Positions 53,815 through 62,335 of a DNA stretch of 64,000 nt are shown here, in pieces. The stretch comes from Pandoraea bronchicola (GTDB taxonomy: Bacteria > Pseudomonadota > Gammaproteobacteria > Burkholderiales > Burkholderiaceae). Positions within the stretch are counted from its first letter, which is position 1. Each line of letters opens with the position of its first letter. Both the position numbers and the translations under genes were made by a program. Under the pieces are notes generated by a model. The model saw only the letters and a list, made by a program, of their open reading frames with translations. It made no database searches and was not told where the DNA came from. The stretch spans positions 372,001 to 436,000 of the forward strand of contig NZ_CABPST010000001.1 in the NCBI RefSeq assembly GCF_902459805.1. The letters run 5' to 3'.

Positions 53815-54314
53815 GATTGCGCCCGCACTTTCTTGAGCAAGGACGTGGTCGAGCGCTGGTGCTCGAATGGAATGGCCACGGCCTCGCCGCCCCAGCCGCG
53901 AACGAGCGCAGACTCCGGCAGCTTATCCATGTCGTAGTCGCCGCCTTTGACAAGAATGTCGGGACGTATGGCAGCGATCAGTGACTCGGGCGTCGTCTCG
54001 CCGAACGTCACGACATAGTCGACACTTTGCAACGCCGCGAGCAATGCCGCGCGGTCGTTTTCGTTGTTGATCGGACGGTCATCGCCCTTGCCTAGCGTAC
54101 GTACCGACGCGTCGGTATTCACACCCACAATGAGGCACGCGCCCAACGCGCGTGCCTGCGCGAGATACGTCACATGCCCGCGATGCAGGATGTCGAATAC
54201 ACCATTGGTGAACACGAGCGGTCGCGGCAGCGTCGGCGCCAACGCCGCGAGCGCCTCGCGCGAGAGAATCTTGGCCTCGAAATCGGCCGCAGAAGTGGCT
54301 TGGGAAGATGACAT
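53811..54314 (-). CDS. rfaE2: D-glycero-beta-D-manno-heptose 1-phosphate adenylyltransferase
   Basis: 167-residue nucleotidyltransferase forming ADP-heptose for the LPS inner core. It is the C-terminal half of HldE as a separate protein. The HxGH-like motif is HRGHVTYL in FTNGVFDILHRGHVTYLAQAR; GVNTDASVR and LVKGGDYDMDKLPES complete the family pattern. The ATG at 54314 gives MSSSQATSAAD. Confidence 0.93.
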   Translation of the reverse strand: MSSSQATSAADFEAKILSREALAALAPTLPRPLVFTNGVFDILHRGHVTYLAQARALGACLIVGVNTDASVRTLGKGDDRPINNENDRAALLAALQSVDYVVTFGETTPESLIAAIRPDILVKGGDYDMDKLPESALVRGWGGEAVAIPFEHQRSTTSLLKKVRAQS

Positions 54315-54365
54315 GACAATCAATCGAAGTGGATTCGCTATTGTCCCACGCCGCGCACGAGGCAA

Positions 54366-54392
54366 CAAAAAAGGGGCCGAAGCCCCTTTTTT
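54366..54392. terminator. Bidirectional terminator
   Basis: Six A, GGGGC, loop CGAA, GCCCC, six T. It ends the leftward diiron-protein transcript upstream of rfaE2. Confidence 0.85.
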
Positions 54393-54418
54393 GCTGATGT
54401 CGCAAATGCTGTCGCAGA

Positions 54419-55294
54419 TTACGATGCGCTCGCCACGGCCGGCGCCGCCACCGCAGCCAGACGGCTGGTGATTTCCTTACGGTAGCGGTTCAGGTCCTGC
54501 GCCGTTGCAAACGTGTGCTCGAACAGCAGCGACATGTTGTGCAGAATACGCTCGACAACCTTCTTCTCCCAGCTATCGTCGAACTTGATCTGTTCGTCGA
54601 GCCAGTGCTCGAGCCATTCCGGCTCCGGCAGACGCGACTGCACCGTGTCGTTCGGGAACAAGTCCTTGTTCACGTGCAGGTTGGTCGGGTGCAGCGGCTT
54701 TTCGGTGCGACGCGCCGAGGCCATCAACACGCCGATCTTGGCGAACGCGGCACGCGCATTGTCGCCAAAGCTCGTCAGCGCCTTCTTCATGTAGCGCAGG
54801 TAAGCGCCGCCATGGCGGGCTTCGTCACGCGAAATGATTTCGTAGATGGCCTTGATGACCGGCTCGGTGTGCCACTCGGCAGCACGGCGATACCAGTGGT
54901 TCAGGCGGATTTCACCGCAGAAGTGCAGCATGAGCGTCTCGAGCGGCGGGGCCGGATCGAACGGGAAACGCACGGCATGCAGTTCAGCCTCGGTCGGTAC
55001 GAGATCCGGGCGGAAGCGGCGCAGGTATTCCATGAGCACCAGCGAGTGCTTCTGCTCTTCGAAGAACCAGACGCTCATGAACGCGGAGAAATCGCTGTCG
55101 TCACGGTTGTCGCGCAGAAACATCTCGGTGGCCGGCAGTGCCGCCCATTCCGTGATGGCGTTCATCTTGATGGTGCGCGCCTGATCGTCGGTGAGTTGGC
55201 TGGCGTCAAACTTGTCCCACGGAATGTCCTTCTCCATGTTCCAACGCACTGCCTCCAGCGACTTGTACAGCTCGGGATACAGCATTTCGTTCAT
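54419..55294 (-). CDS. Ferritin-like diiron protein
   Basis: 291-residue all-helical protein with a carboxylate-bridged diiron pattern: TEMFLRDN, then FFEEQKHSLVLMEYL, then HFCGEIRLNHWYRR and RDEARHGGAYL. The two ExxH-type motifs (EEQKH, DEARH) match acyl-ACP desaturase/AurF-like members of the ferritin superfamily; the substrate is unknown. The ATG at 55294 has GGGGG upstream. It stands alone before a 700-bp gene-free stretch. Confidence 0.8.
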   Translation of the reverse strand: MNEMLYPELYKSLEAVRWNMEKDIPWDKFDASQLTDDQARTIKMNAITEWAALPATEMFLRDNRDDSDFSAFMSVWFFEEQKHSLVLMEYLRRFRPDLVPTEAELHAVRFPFDPAPPLETLMLHFCGEIRLNHWYRRAAEWHTEPVIKAIYEIISRDEARHGGAYLRYMKKALTSFGDNARAAFAKIGVLMASARRTEKPLHPTNLHVNKDLFPNDTVQSRLPEPEWLEHWLDEQIKFDDSWEKKVVERILHNMSLLFEHTFATAQDLNRYRKEITSRLAAVAAPAVASAS

Positions 55295-55997
55295 TTCAAT
55301 TACCCCCAAGGTCGCGAGACCTTACACCAGGACTCAAGATAGTATTGTGAAAGTTTACGCCGAATTTCGACAGACAAAACGGTGAGCGTGTCGCGGGCGG
55401 CCCCCGCCGTCCGGCTTCACGTCTTGAACCCTGCCGTCGCAGAAGGACGGCGATTTAACGCCTGTAATCTGGCCGCACCTTGGCGATATGGCTTAGAGCG
55501 ACCTTACTAAAATATGGGCAAACTCTTGAATCATAACATAAAAGCCTTTCAGAACCGGCTTCAACGACAGCCACATGACGGTAATGCGTCGTAATGTTGA
55601 CACCCGTCAAAATGTCACGCAAAGCGCCTAAGCTCAAGGAGCGGCAAGCTTCCCGGCAGCCATTCGGCGATAGGGCGCTGCGCGCCGCTCGTCCCGCCAG
55701 CGGCAACGCCTTGACAAGGGCAATCACGGTAGCGCGTCAGGGTATGTCCTTGTGCCACGGGCCTGCGCGCGTCGCTTCCGATGGTCTACGCTGAAAGCAA
55801 TCGTTCCGCATTTGCGGCCAAAGCCGGAAGCCATGACTGTCGGCGCGGCGTGTTGCCGATAGCAGCACGTTGCTTTGAGGATAGTTCTCAGTCGCAATTA
55901 CGCAACAAATTGTACTGGCCGGTGCGCGGCAGAACGAGCCACGCGCCGCCAACGGGCCCTCCTACTCGACTGGATCCTTGACCGAAAGGAGCCGAGC
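55295..55997. other. Long gene-poor intergenic region
   Basis: About 700 bp between divergent genes. The part at 55490-55640 is AT-rich, with TATGAT and a 13-codon minus-strand mini-ORF (MIQEFAHILVRSL) near 55530. I can support no gene, terminator or known RNA. Longer open frames here have no recognisable protein character. Confidence 0.5.
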
Positions 55998-56558
55998 ATG
56001 GCAACTCGTCCCGCATTTTCCGCATGGCTGCGCACCGCCTGCTTTCTGGCGGCAGTGGCGACAGCCCCCGCTGCTTTGGCGTTCGACGCCGGGCAACTGG
56101 CCTCACAGGAGGTTCCGGCCGCGCATCTGATCGGCCACGGTTCCTTCACGCGCCTGGGCTTCCATCTCTATGACGCCGCCCTCTTTTCCGGCACCGACCG
56201 CGTCAGCACAAATTGGGGTACGCATCCGCTAGTACTTGATCTGCGTTACGCGCGGAGCTTCAAGTCCCATACGCTCGTGCAACGAAGTTTGATTGAAATG
56301 AACAAGCTGCAAGTGGCGACCGACGAGGAACGGCAACGCTGGGCGGACGAACTCGCGCGCATCCTGCCTGACGTATCGGCCGGACAGCATTTGACGGGCG
56401 TCTTCCGGCCCGGCGACGGCACGCGTTTCTTCTCGGATGGCAAGCTGATCGGCCAGATCGCGGGCGATGCCTTCGGCCGCGCCTTCTTTGCCATCTGGCT
56501 CGACCCGCGCACGAGTGCCCCGGACCTTCGCGCCGAGCTGATCAGCGACGCGCACTGA
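55998..56558 (+). CDS. Chalcone isomerase-like periplasmic protein
   Basis: 186 residues with a signal peptide (residues 1-28, ending ATAPAALAF) and a chalcone-isomerase-like fold: GSFTRLGFHLYDAALFSG, LDLRYARSFKSHTLVQRSLIEM, FRPGDGTRFFSDGKLIGQIAGDAFGRAFFAIWLDPRTSAPDLR. Bacterial members are not known to isomerise chalcones and are linked to lipid or sterol-like metabolism genes. AAAGGAG supports the ATG at 55998. Confidence 0.88.
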   Translation: MATRPAFSAWLRTACFLAAVATAPAALAFDAGQLASQEVPAAHLIGHGSFTRLGFHLYDAALFSGTDRVSTNWGTHPLVLDLRYARSFKSHTLVQRSLIEMNKLQVATDEERQRWADELARILPDVSAGQHLTGVFRPGDGTRFFSDGKLIGQIAGDAFGRAFFAIWLDPRTSAPDLRAELISDAH

Positions 56559-56642
56559 GTTCCCGCCCGGCGGATGCCACGGGTGTCTCATCGGCGCCAC
56601 GCGCGCCGCGACATCCCGATGCGGGTGTAATTTATGGAATGC

Positions 56643-56670
56643 CAGTCCCGGCGCCGCACGCCCGGGACTG
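56643..56670. repeat. 9-bp inverted repeat before the NTF2-like gene
   Basis: CAGTCCCGG / CCGGGACTG with a 10-nt loop, no T-tract, in the gap between the chalcone-isomerase-like and NTF2-like genes. Confidence 0.6.
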
Positions 56671-56744
56671 ATGGGAGCGTCGCCACAACCGGCCACGGAT
56701 TGTCCATCGAATCGCGCTGTTACAGCGCCCACGCGAGCGTGCCT

Positions 56745-57182
56745 ATGGATATCGATCATGCTGCGGCGCTCACACGCCTGACGCGTTACTTCGAGACCCT
56801 CACCCGCCTGAGCGTCGGGAATCTGGGCGAGTTCTACACGCCCAACGTGTATCTCAAGACACCGCTGCATGAGGTCCGCAGCGCCGCCGAGATCGCCGCT
56901 ATGCTCACCGACCTGTTCGAGCGCGTCGACGTGCCGCGCTTCGAGATCACCGCTACGCTGCTGCAACACAATCAGGCGATGCTCGTCTGGAATCTGCATT
57001 TCCACACCAAACGATGGCTCGACGACGAACAGGTCATCCACGGCGCCTCGCATCTGCGTCTGGCCGTAGACGGACGCGTCACCTACCAGCGCGACTATTG
57101 GGACGCGACGGAAGACGTCTACGTCAAGCTGCCCTTGGTTGGACGCGTATTGCGTTGGTTGCAGCAACGCTTGTTTCGCTGA
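56745..57182 (+). CDS. NTF2/SnoaL-like protein
   Basis: 145-residue cone-shaped alpha+beta domain (LTRYFETLTRLSVGNLGEFYTPNVYLKTPLHEVRSAAEIAAMLTDLF, WNLHFHTKRW, GASHLRLAVDGRVTYQRDYWDATEDVY). Such folds act as isomerases, hydrolases or binding modules. It commonly accompanies the chalcone-isomerase-like gene, as here. The ATG at 56745 has only a weak ribosome site. Confidence 0.85.
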   Translation: MDIDHAAALTRLTRYFETLTRLSVGNLGEFYTPNVYLKTPLHEVRSAAEIAAMLTDLFERVDVPRFEITATLLQHNQAMLVWNLHFHTKRWLDDEQVIHGASHLRLAVDGRVTYQRDYWDATEDVYVKLPLVGRVLRWLQQRLFR

Positions 57183-57294
57183 GACACGCGCATCGGGCCA
57201 ATTCTCAGAGGGCAGTTTTCTTCAATACGCCGCACGCGCGCCAGCCTACATTCGGAACCTCGTTTCACACGCTTGTTCAGCATTGAGGTTTCCG

Positions 57295-57882
57295 ATGACA
57301 CTTTTCTATTCGATGGCCGCCTTTGCGCTGGCCGCATCGATTACCCCCGGACCGGTCAACGTCGTGGCGCTGGGCTCCGGCGCACGCTACGGTCTCGTGC
57401 CAAGCCTGCGTCATGTCACGGGGGCGACGGTGGGCTTCGTGGTGCTGCTTATCGCGGTCGGCTTCGGCGTGTATGAGTTGCTGCAACGCATGCCTGTCCT
57501 GATGCACGCGATTCAATGGTTCGGCGTGGCGTTCCTGCTTTACATGGCGTACAAGCTGGCAATCGACAACGGCGAACTGGGCGAGGCCGACGCGCGGCGC
57601 GGCCCGACGATGTCGCACGGTGCCGTCATGCAGTGGCTCAACCCGAAGGCGTGGCTCGCGGCGCTGGCGGGAATGGGCGCCTATACGGCAGGCGACCCCG
57701 CGCGCATCTGGCAATTCGCCGCGATCTATTTCGTGGTCTGCTGGCTATCGGTCGGATGCTGGGCCGCCGCCGGTGCGATGCTGCGCCATCACATGCGTGA
57801 CGCACGCCGGGTCCGGCATCTGAATCGGGTGATGGCAGCGCTGCTGGCGGGAAGCGCGGTGTATCTGGTCGCAGCGACGTAA
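57295..57882 (+). CDS. LysE family amino acid exporter
   Basis: 195 residues with six predicted helices. The N-terminal SITPGPVNVVALGSGARYG is the LysE/RhtB signature, with KAWLAALAGMGAYT in the second half. The substrate is unknown. GAGG supports the ATG at 57295. It converges with an AraC gene whose regulators often control LysE-type exporters. Confidence 0.9.
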   Translation: MTLFYSMAAFALAASITPGPVNVVALGSGARYGLVPSLRHVTGATVGFVVLLIAVGFGVYELLQRMPVLMHAIQWFGVAFLLYMAYKLAIDNGELGEADARRGPTMSHGAVMQWLNPKAWLAALAGMGAYTAGDPARIWQFAAIYFVVCWLSVGCWAAAGAMLRHHMRDARRVRHLNRVMAALLAGSAVYLVAAT

Positions 57883-57904
57883 CGAGACGAAGCGACGTAA
57901 CGAG
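57873..57904. repeat. 18-bp direct repeat at the lysE-like stop codon
   Basis: AGCGACGTAACGAG occurs twice, 18 bp apart; the first copy contains the stop codon. Confidence 0.75.
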
Positions 57905-57960
57905 CCGAATCACGCAGTCAAACGACGCGGGGAGAACATTCCCCATCGTGCTTTGCGACC

Positions 57961-58803
57961 TCAGGCCGCGCGCGATTCCCGATAGTGCCCGGGCGTCGCG
58001 GCCAGGAACTGCTTGAAGGTACGTTGGAAATGCGCCTGATCGGCGAAGCCCGCGTCGAGCGCCACTTCAGCGATGGCGTGCCCGCGACGCAATCGCCCGC
58101 GCGCATACTGAATTCGCTGATTCATGAGGAAGGCATGTGGCGTAAGTCCGTACTGCGCGCGAAAGGCCCTCGTCAGATATGACGCCGACAAGCCCGCGGC
58201 CTCGCAAATCTGCGCCAGCGTCAACGCTTCGCGGCAATGTGCGCGGATGAAGTCGGCAGCATCTCGCAGCTTGTGCGAGTCGTCACGCATCGGCTGTGGC
58301 GCGGGATTCAGACGTTCATGCGCATCGATAAAGAACTGCTGCACAACGCTCTCGCGCTCGAGCCGGTCGCGCGTCGCGTCGGTGCAGACGTCGTAGAGCC
58401 GGTTCAATCCCTCGTACAAGACCGGATCGGTCGACGACATCGGGTCGAACAGATGCAGATCGTCTCCGTGCCCAAATCCCAGTTCGCGCTGCAAATCGCG
58501 TAACCATGCCGTGTCGACGAACAACATGCGATAGGCCCACGCCTCGTCGCCGATGGGGTTGCAGGCATGTACTGCATCGGGGTTCATCACCACGACACTG
58601 CCGAGCCCCACCGTCTCTCGCGCCCGGCCGTTCAGATAGGTACTTCGTCCGCCCGTCACCGCGCCGATGGAAAACGTCTCATGGCTGTGCAGTGCATAGC
58701 ACACGTGACGACCGTCGAGGACTTCGCGCGCTTCGAGAAACGGTAATGCCGGATCGCGCCAAAACGTCGACGGGTAGGGGCAGGCAACGGAGGATTTCGA
58801 CAT
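57961..58803 (-). CDS. AraC family transcriptional regulator
   Basis: 280 residues: an N-terminal cupin arm (HSHETFSIGAVTGGRSTYLNG, VVVMNPDAVHACNP) and a C-terminal double helix-turn-helix (about 180-275: ICEAAGLSASYLTRAFRAQYGLTPHAFLMNQRIQYARGRLRRG, VALDAGFADQAHFQRTFKQFLAATPGHYR). This type commonly regulates LysE-family exporters. The ATG at 58803 begins MSKSS. It converges with the exporter gene, 78 bp between ends. Confidence 0.9.
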   Translation of the reverse strand: MSKSSVACPYPSTFWRDPALPFLEAREVLDGRHVCYALHSHETFSIGAVTGGRSTYLNGRARETVGLGSVVVMNPDAVHACNPIGDEAWAYRMLFVDTAWLRDLQRELGFGHGDDLHLFDPMSSTDPVLYEGLNRLYDVCTDATRDRLERESVVQQFFIDAHERLNPAPQPMRDDSHKLRDAADFIRAHCREALTLAQICEAAGLSASYLTRAFRAQYGLTPHAFLMNQRIQYARGRLRRGHAIAEVALDAGFADQAHFQRTFKQFLAATPGHYRESRAA

Positions 58804-58832
58804 AAGGGTGTGATTGGGTGAAGACGGGGGAC

Positions 58833-60122
58833 TCATGCCGCCGGCTTGCCGGTATCGGCTACAACGTCGGACCGGTCTGCGGAGAGCGGTGAGTTCGCCG
58901 ACAGTTCGGCGCCGCCCACCGCGCCAGCTTCCACATGATCGAACGGACTGGTGCCGTCCGCTTCGGCTACGAGCCATGCGGCGATCGCGTCGCGTTGCGC
59001 GTAGGCGTCGGCCTCTCCCAGCGCGATGAGTTCCTGCGTGTACGCCGCCTCGAACAACAGATAGCTGGCGAACGCTGCGCCGCGTGCCTCGTCCGCACCA
59101 ATCGCGCCGAGCATCGTGCGCACCGCACGGGGCAACTGTTGCAGGTGACGTGCCGCAATCGGTTCGATGCGTTGACTCGGGGAGATCACCAGCGTCTCGA
59201 TGGGCCGCCATCCGCTCGACTCACGATGCGCTTCCGGCACATACCGCAGCACGTCATTGATGTGCTGCACACGCTCCAGATCGGCTGACAGCCCGTCGAT
59301 GAACACGCTCGCGAGCGCTTGCCCGCCAATCTGCGCAAGACTCGGATACCCGGCGATGCGCTCGCCGCTACTGTCGAGTCCGTACTGCCCGTGCGACGCG
59401 CCAATAATCAGGATACGGGTGGCCCCCAGATGAATCGGCGGACTGAGCGGTGCAATCTGACGCATCGACCCGTCGCCGAAATACTCGGTCTGGCCGTCAA
59501 GATCGAGTTCGATGGCCGGAAAGAGAAACGGGATCGCGCTCGACGCCAGCAGGTGATCGACAGTCAACGGCACAGCACGCGCCAGACGCAACGAGCGCTT
59601 CCACGCCTGAATCGGCTCGGCGCTCTGATAGAACGTGACGTGCTTGCCCGACGAGTACGACAACGCCGTCACCGACAGCGCCTCGAGCGCACCCGACGCG
59701 AACACGTCGGGCAACCGCTCAAGACGAATCGCGCTGCGCAGCGTGCCGGCGAGCGGCGACCAGTCGAACAACGAGCGAGGAGAACGGCGCAGCGCCCAGC
59801 CAAGCGAGAGCGCCGCAAGCCAGCGCGCGCCAGTACCCGCCATGCCGAGCGTGTCGGCACGGAACACCTGACCGGCGTGGAACTGACGCCAAACGGCGTC
59901 GAGCTTGATAACGCCGTGCTGGAAATCTTCGGCATGCGAGGCAAGCGCCGCAGCGTTGATCGCACCTGCCGACGTGCCGCAGACAATCGGAAACGGAATC
60001 GCGCGCCGCGACGGCAGGACTTCGCGCTGAATCTCGGCAATCGCCGCGAGCACGCCCACCTGATACGCGGCACGTGCACCACCGCCCATCAGGACGAGAC
60101 CGGTACGTTCGCCTGAAATCAT
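58833..60122 (-). CDS. Patatin-like phospholipase
   Basis: 429-residue lipid acyl hydrolase. The oxyanion loop LVLMGGGARAAYQVGVL, the nucleophile elbow GTSAG (Ser-51) and the dyad aspartate in DGS (Asp-217) are all present. There is no signal peptide, so it acts in the cytoplasm or on its membrane side. It has an accessory C-terminal domain (DUF3336-like or RssA-like in position). It is encoded beside PhaM, so activity on polyhydroxyalkanoate granules is conceivable. Confidence 0.88.
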   Translation of the reverse strand: MISGERTGLVLMGGGARAAYQVGVLAAIAEIQREVLPSRRAIPFPIVCGTSAGAINAAALASHAEDFQHGVIKLDAVWRQFHAGQVFRADTLGMAGTGARWLAALSLGWALRRSPRSLFDWSPLAGTLRSAIRLERLPDVFASGALEALSVTALSYSSGKHVTFYQSAEPIQAWKRSLRLARAVPLTVDHLLASSAIPFLFPAIELDLDGQTEYFGDGSMRQIAPLSPPIHLGATRILIIGASHGQYGLDSSGERIAGYPSLAQIGGQALASVFIDGLSADLERVQHINDVLRYVPEAHRESSGWRPIETLVISPSQRIEPIAARHLQQLPRAVRTMLGAIGADEARGAAFASYLLFEAAYTQELIALGEADAYAQRDAIAAWLVAEADGTSPFDHVEAGAVGGAELSANSPLSADRSDVVADTGKPAA

Positions 60123-60163
60123 GGGAGGCCTCCTCCTGCCTTTACTGTCGTTGCGCTCGATAG

Positions 60164-60197
60164 GCTCGTTATGCCCGTTATGCTCGTTATGCCCGCT
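60164..60197. repeat. 18-bp tandem repeat
   Basis: GCTCGTTATGCCCGTTAT followed by an almost complete second copy, in the gap between the patatin and PhaM genes. Confidence 0.8.
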
Positions 60198-60259
60198 CTC
60201 GCCAGCGTCGATGGTTTTAGCCGCATTTCACAGCGGCACGCGTCGCCGGCTCGCCGGCG

Positions 60260-61213
60260 TCACCACTTCCAGGTGGCTTGCTTGCCCGGGGCCTTGCCTG
60301 CGCCAGGGGTGGGCTTTTCGGCAGGCTTCTCGGCTGCCTGCGCCGGTGTCTTTGCGGATGTCTTCGCAGACGTCTTGGCCGCCGCCGATTTCGCTGGCGT
60401 CTTCTTGCTGGCCGGTGCGCGCTTGGCGGCGGTCTTGCCGGCCGTCTTCGTCGCGCCAGTTGCCCGCCTGGTGGCCGCGCCCGCCTTGCCCGGCGCTTTG
60501 TCAGACGCCTTCGCCGCACCCGATTCTGCCGGTTTGGCCTGCGGGGCGTGCGTCGCCTTGGCCGCCGCCTCGGACATTTGCGCCGCTGCCGCCTCCGTCA
60601 TTTGCGCGGCCGACATACCCGCCGCCTGTGCGGCGGCGGCAATCTGGTCGAACTGCGCGCGCATGGCGTTGAACCACAACGACGGGTCCAGCGCGCCATA
60701 CGCATTGCCCCCCGGCGGTGGCGTCTGGCCGGCGGCCGCTTGGGGTTCAGGCTCAGGTTCAGGTTCAGGCGCCGGAGCGGCGGCCTGCGATTCGACGTCC
60801 TGCGCCGGCTCTGCCGACGCAAACGGCGAACGCCAGAAGTTGGCCGCGCCCGCCTGTCCGAACGGCGGCGTGAACGCCCCGCCACTCTCCGGCGCACTCG
60901 CCGGCCCGGCATCGGCGCTGCTCGACGCCCCGAAGTTGCCGGTGCCGAAGGCGCGCAGCGTCGCGTAGGTCGCGCGTTGGACTTCGAAAGCCTGGATGGT
61001 CGAGCGCAGTACGTTCAGATTGAGCGTCAGCCATTGCTCCACCGCCCGCATCTCGGCGATGCGGTTCTCGATTTCGTCGGGATCGAGCAACGGCGCCGCG
61101 CTCTGCATCAACTGCGTAAGCGGCGAGGTGAATGTCGCGGGGGGGCTGAACGCTTCCCACATCTTCTTGAGAATGTCGAAGCCGTTGGGCATGGCGCTCG
61201 TCGAATCGCTCAT
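60260..61213 (-). CDS. phaM: PhaM-type polyhydroxyalkanoate granule-associated protein
   Basis: 317 residues. The N-terminal 100 (GFDILKKMWEAFSPPA..., PLLDPDEIENRIAEMRAVEQWLTLNLNVLRSTIQAFEVQRATYATLRAFG) match PhaM of Ralstonia. There PhaM activates PHB synthase and tethers granules to the nucleoid. The middle is Ala/Pro/Glu-rich, and the last 80 residues are a Lys/Ala/Pro tail with AAK- and KTPAK-like repeats that fits DNA binding. It shows that the strain stores PHA. Confidence 0.88.
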   Translation of the reverse strand: MSDSTSAMPNGFDILKKMWEAFSPPATFTSPLTQLMQSAAPLLDPDEIENRIAEMRAVEQWLTLNLNVLRSTIQAFEVQRATYATLRAFGTGNFGASSSADAGPASAPESGGAFTPPFGQAGAANFWRSPFASAEPAQDVESQAAAPAPEPEPEPEPQAAAGQTPPPGGNAYGALDPSLWFNAMRAQFDQIAAAAQAAGMSAAQMTEAAAAQMSEAAAKATHAPQAKPAESGAAKASDKAPGKAGAATRRATGATKTAGKTAAKRAPASKKTPAKSAAAKTSAKTSAKTPAQAAEKPAEKPTPGAGKAPGKQATWKW

Positions 61214-61353
61214 TACAGTCTCCAGTCACGGTCGGGGACGGATGGCCAGCGGGCCGGTCCCGGCAAGCCAAGCGCATCATGCGCACTCATCAAACGCGAG
61301 GCCGCGCAGGCGTATGGATATCGATCATACGCCGAGCGTGCGCCAGTGGTGTG

Positions 61354-62175
61354 TCAGAGCGGCGCATCGCCGCCGTAGTCCGGCGCACGACGCTCGCGCA
61401 GCGACGCGATGCCTTCACGCACATCCGGCCCGGCAAACCCCATGAATTCGAGTGCAAGCGACGCGTCGAACGACGGCCCCGCGCTGCGCAGCCAGTTGTT
61501 GAGTGCGTACTTGGTCCAGCGAATGGCCGTGGTCGAGCCACGTGCGAGCTTGTCCGCCACTTCGAAGGCTTTGGGCAGCAGGTCCGCTTCGTCGACCGTG
61601 AGCGACACGAGGCCGATGCGCTCGGCCTCCTCACCGGACACCGGCTCGCACAGCAGCAGGTAGTACTTGGCCTTGGCCATACCGCACAGCAGCGGCCATA
61701 CGATCGCCGCGTGATCTCCCGCCGCCACGCCCAATCGCGTGTGACCGTCGATGATGCGCGCATTCCTGGCAGCGATGGAGATGTCGGCAAGCAGGCCCGC
61801 CACGAGTCCGGCACCCACGGCCGGGCCGTGCATGGCAGAGACGATCGGCTTGCTGCAGTTGATCACGTTGTAGACGAGGTCGCGCGCTTCACGCCATACG
61901 CGCGCGCGCACCGCAAAATCGTCTGCCATGTCTTCCACGAGCGACAGATCGCCACCGCCGGAAAAGCCTTTGCCCTCGCCACGGATGACGACGGCGCGCG
62001 TCTCGGTGTCGCGATCGATATCGCGCCACACGTCCGCCAGTTCCCGATGCATCTGATGGTCGGCCGTCGACAAGCCGCTCTTGTTCGCCCCAGCGCCCAT
62101 GATCAGTTCGAGCACGCCGTTGGGATGCCGCTTGAACTGCAGCGACTGGTAGTGTTGATACGGGTCTTGCGACAT
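61354..62175 (-). CDS. Enoyl-CoA hydratase/isomerase family protein
   Basis: 273-residue crotonase-fold protein. The oxyanion-hole segments [18 protein letters not shown] and [22 protein letters not shown] are intact, as are [16 protein letters not shown] and [11 protein letters not shown]. Neither of the two glutamates of classical enoyl-CoA hydratase is clearly in place (D is seen in the second position), so the reaction may differ. The start lies 13 nt after the terminator of the binding-protein gene. Confidence 0.85.
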   Translation of the reverse strand: MSQDPYQHYQSLQFKRHPNGVLELIMGAGANKSGLSTADHQMHRELADVWRDIDRDTETRAVVIRGEGKGFSGGGDLSLVEDMADDFAVRARVWREARDLVYNVINCSKPIVSAMHGPAVGAGLVAGLLADISIAARNARIIDGHTRLGVAAGDHAAIVWPLLCGMAKAKYYLLLCEPVSGEEAERIGLVSLTVDEADLLPKAFEVADKLARGSTTAIRWTKYALNNWLRSAGPSFDASLALEFMGFAGPDVREGIASLRERRAPDYGGDAPL

Positions 62176-62187
62176 GGCTTACCGCTC

Positions 62188-62216
62188 CAAAAAAATATCC
62201 CCGCACAGGCGGGGAT
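62188..62216 (-). terminator. Terminator of the branched-chain-type binding protein gene
   Basis: On the minus strand, ATCCCCGC / GCGGGGAT with a 4-nt loop followed by A and seven T. It ends 13 nt before the enoyl-CoA hydratase start codon. Confidence 0.85.
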
Positions 62217-62335
62217 TGGGAAACGGCGGCACCGGCCGAAGCCAGCGCCGCCGACGGTCAACAGGGCGATGTGAGCGACGTCGAACGCTTCACATCCGTC
62301 ATTTATCGGCAGTGTTCACCGCGTTCGCATCGCGC

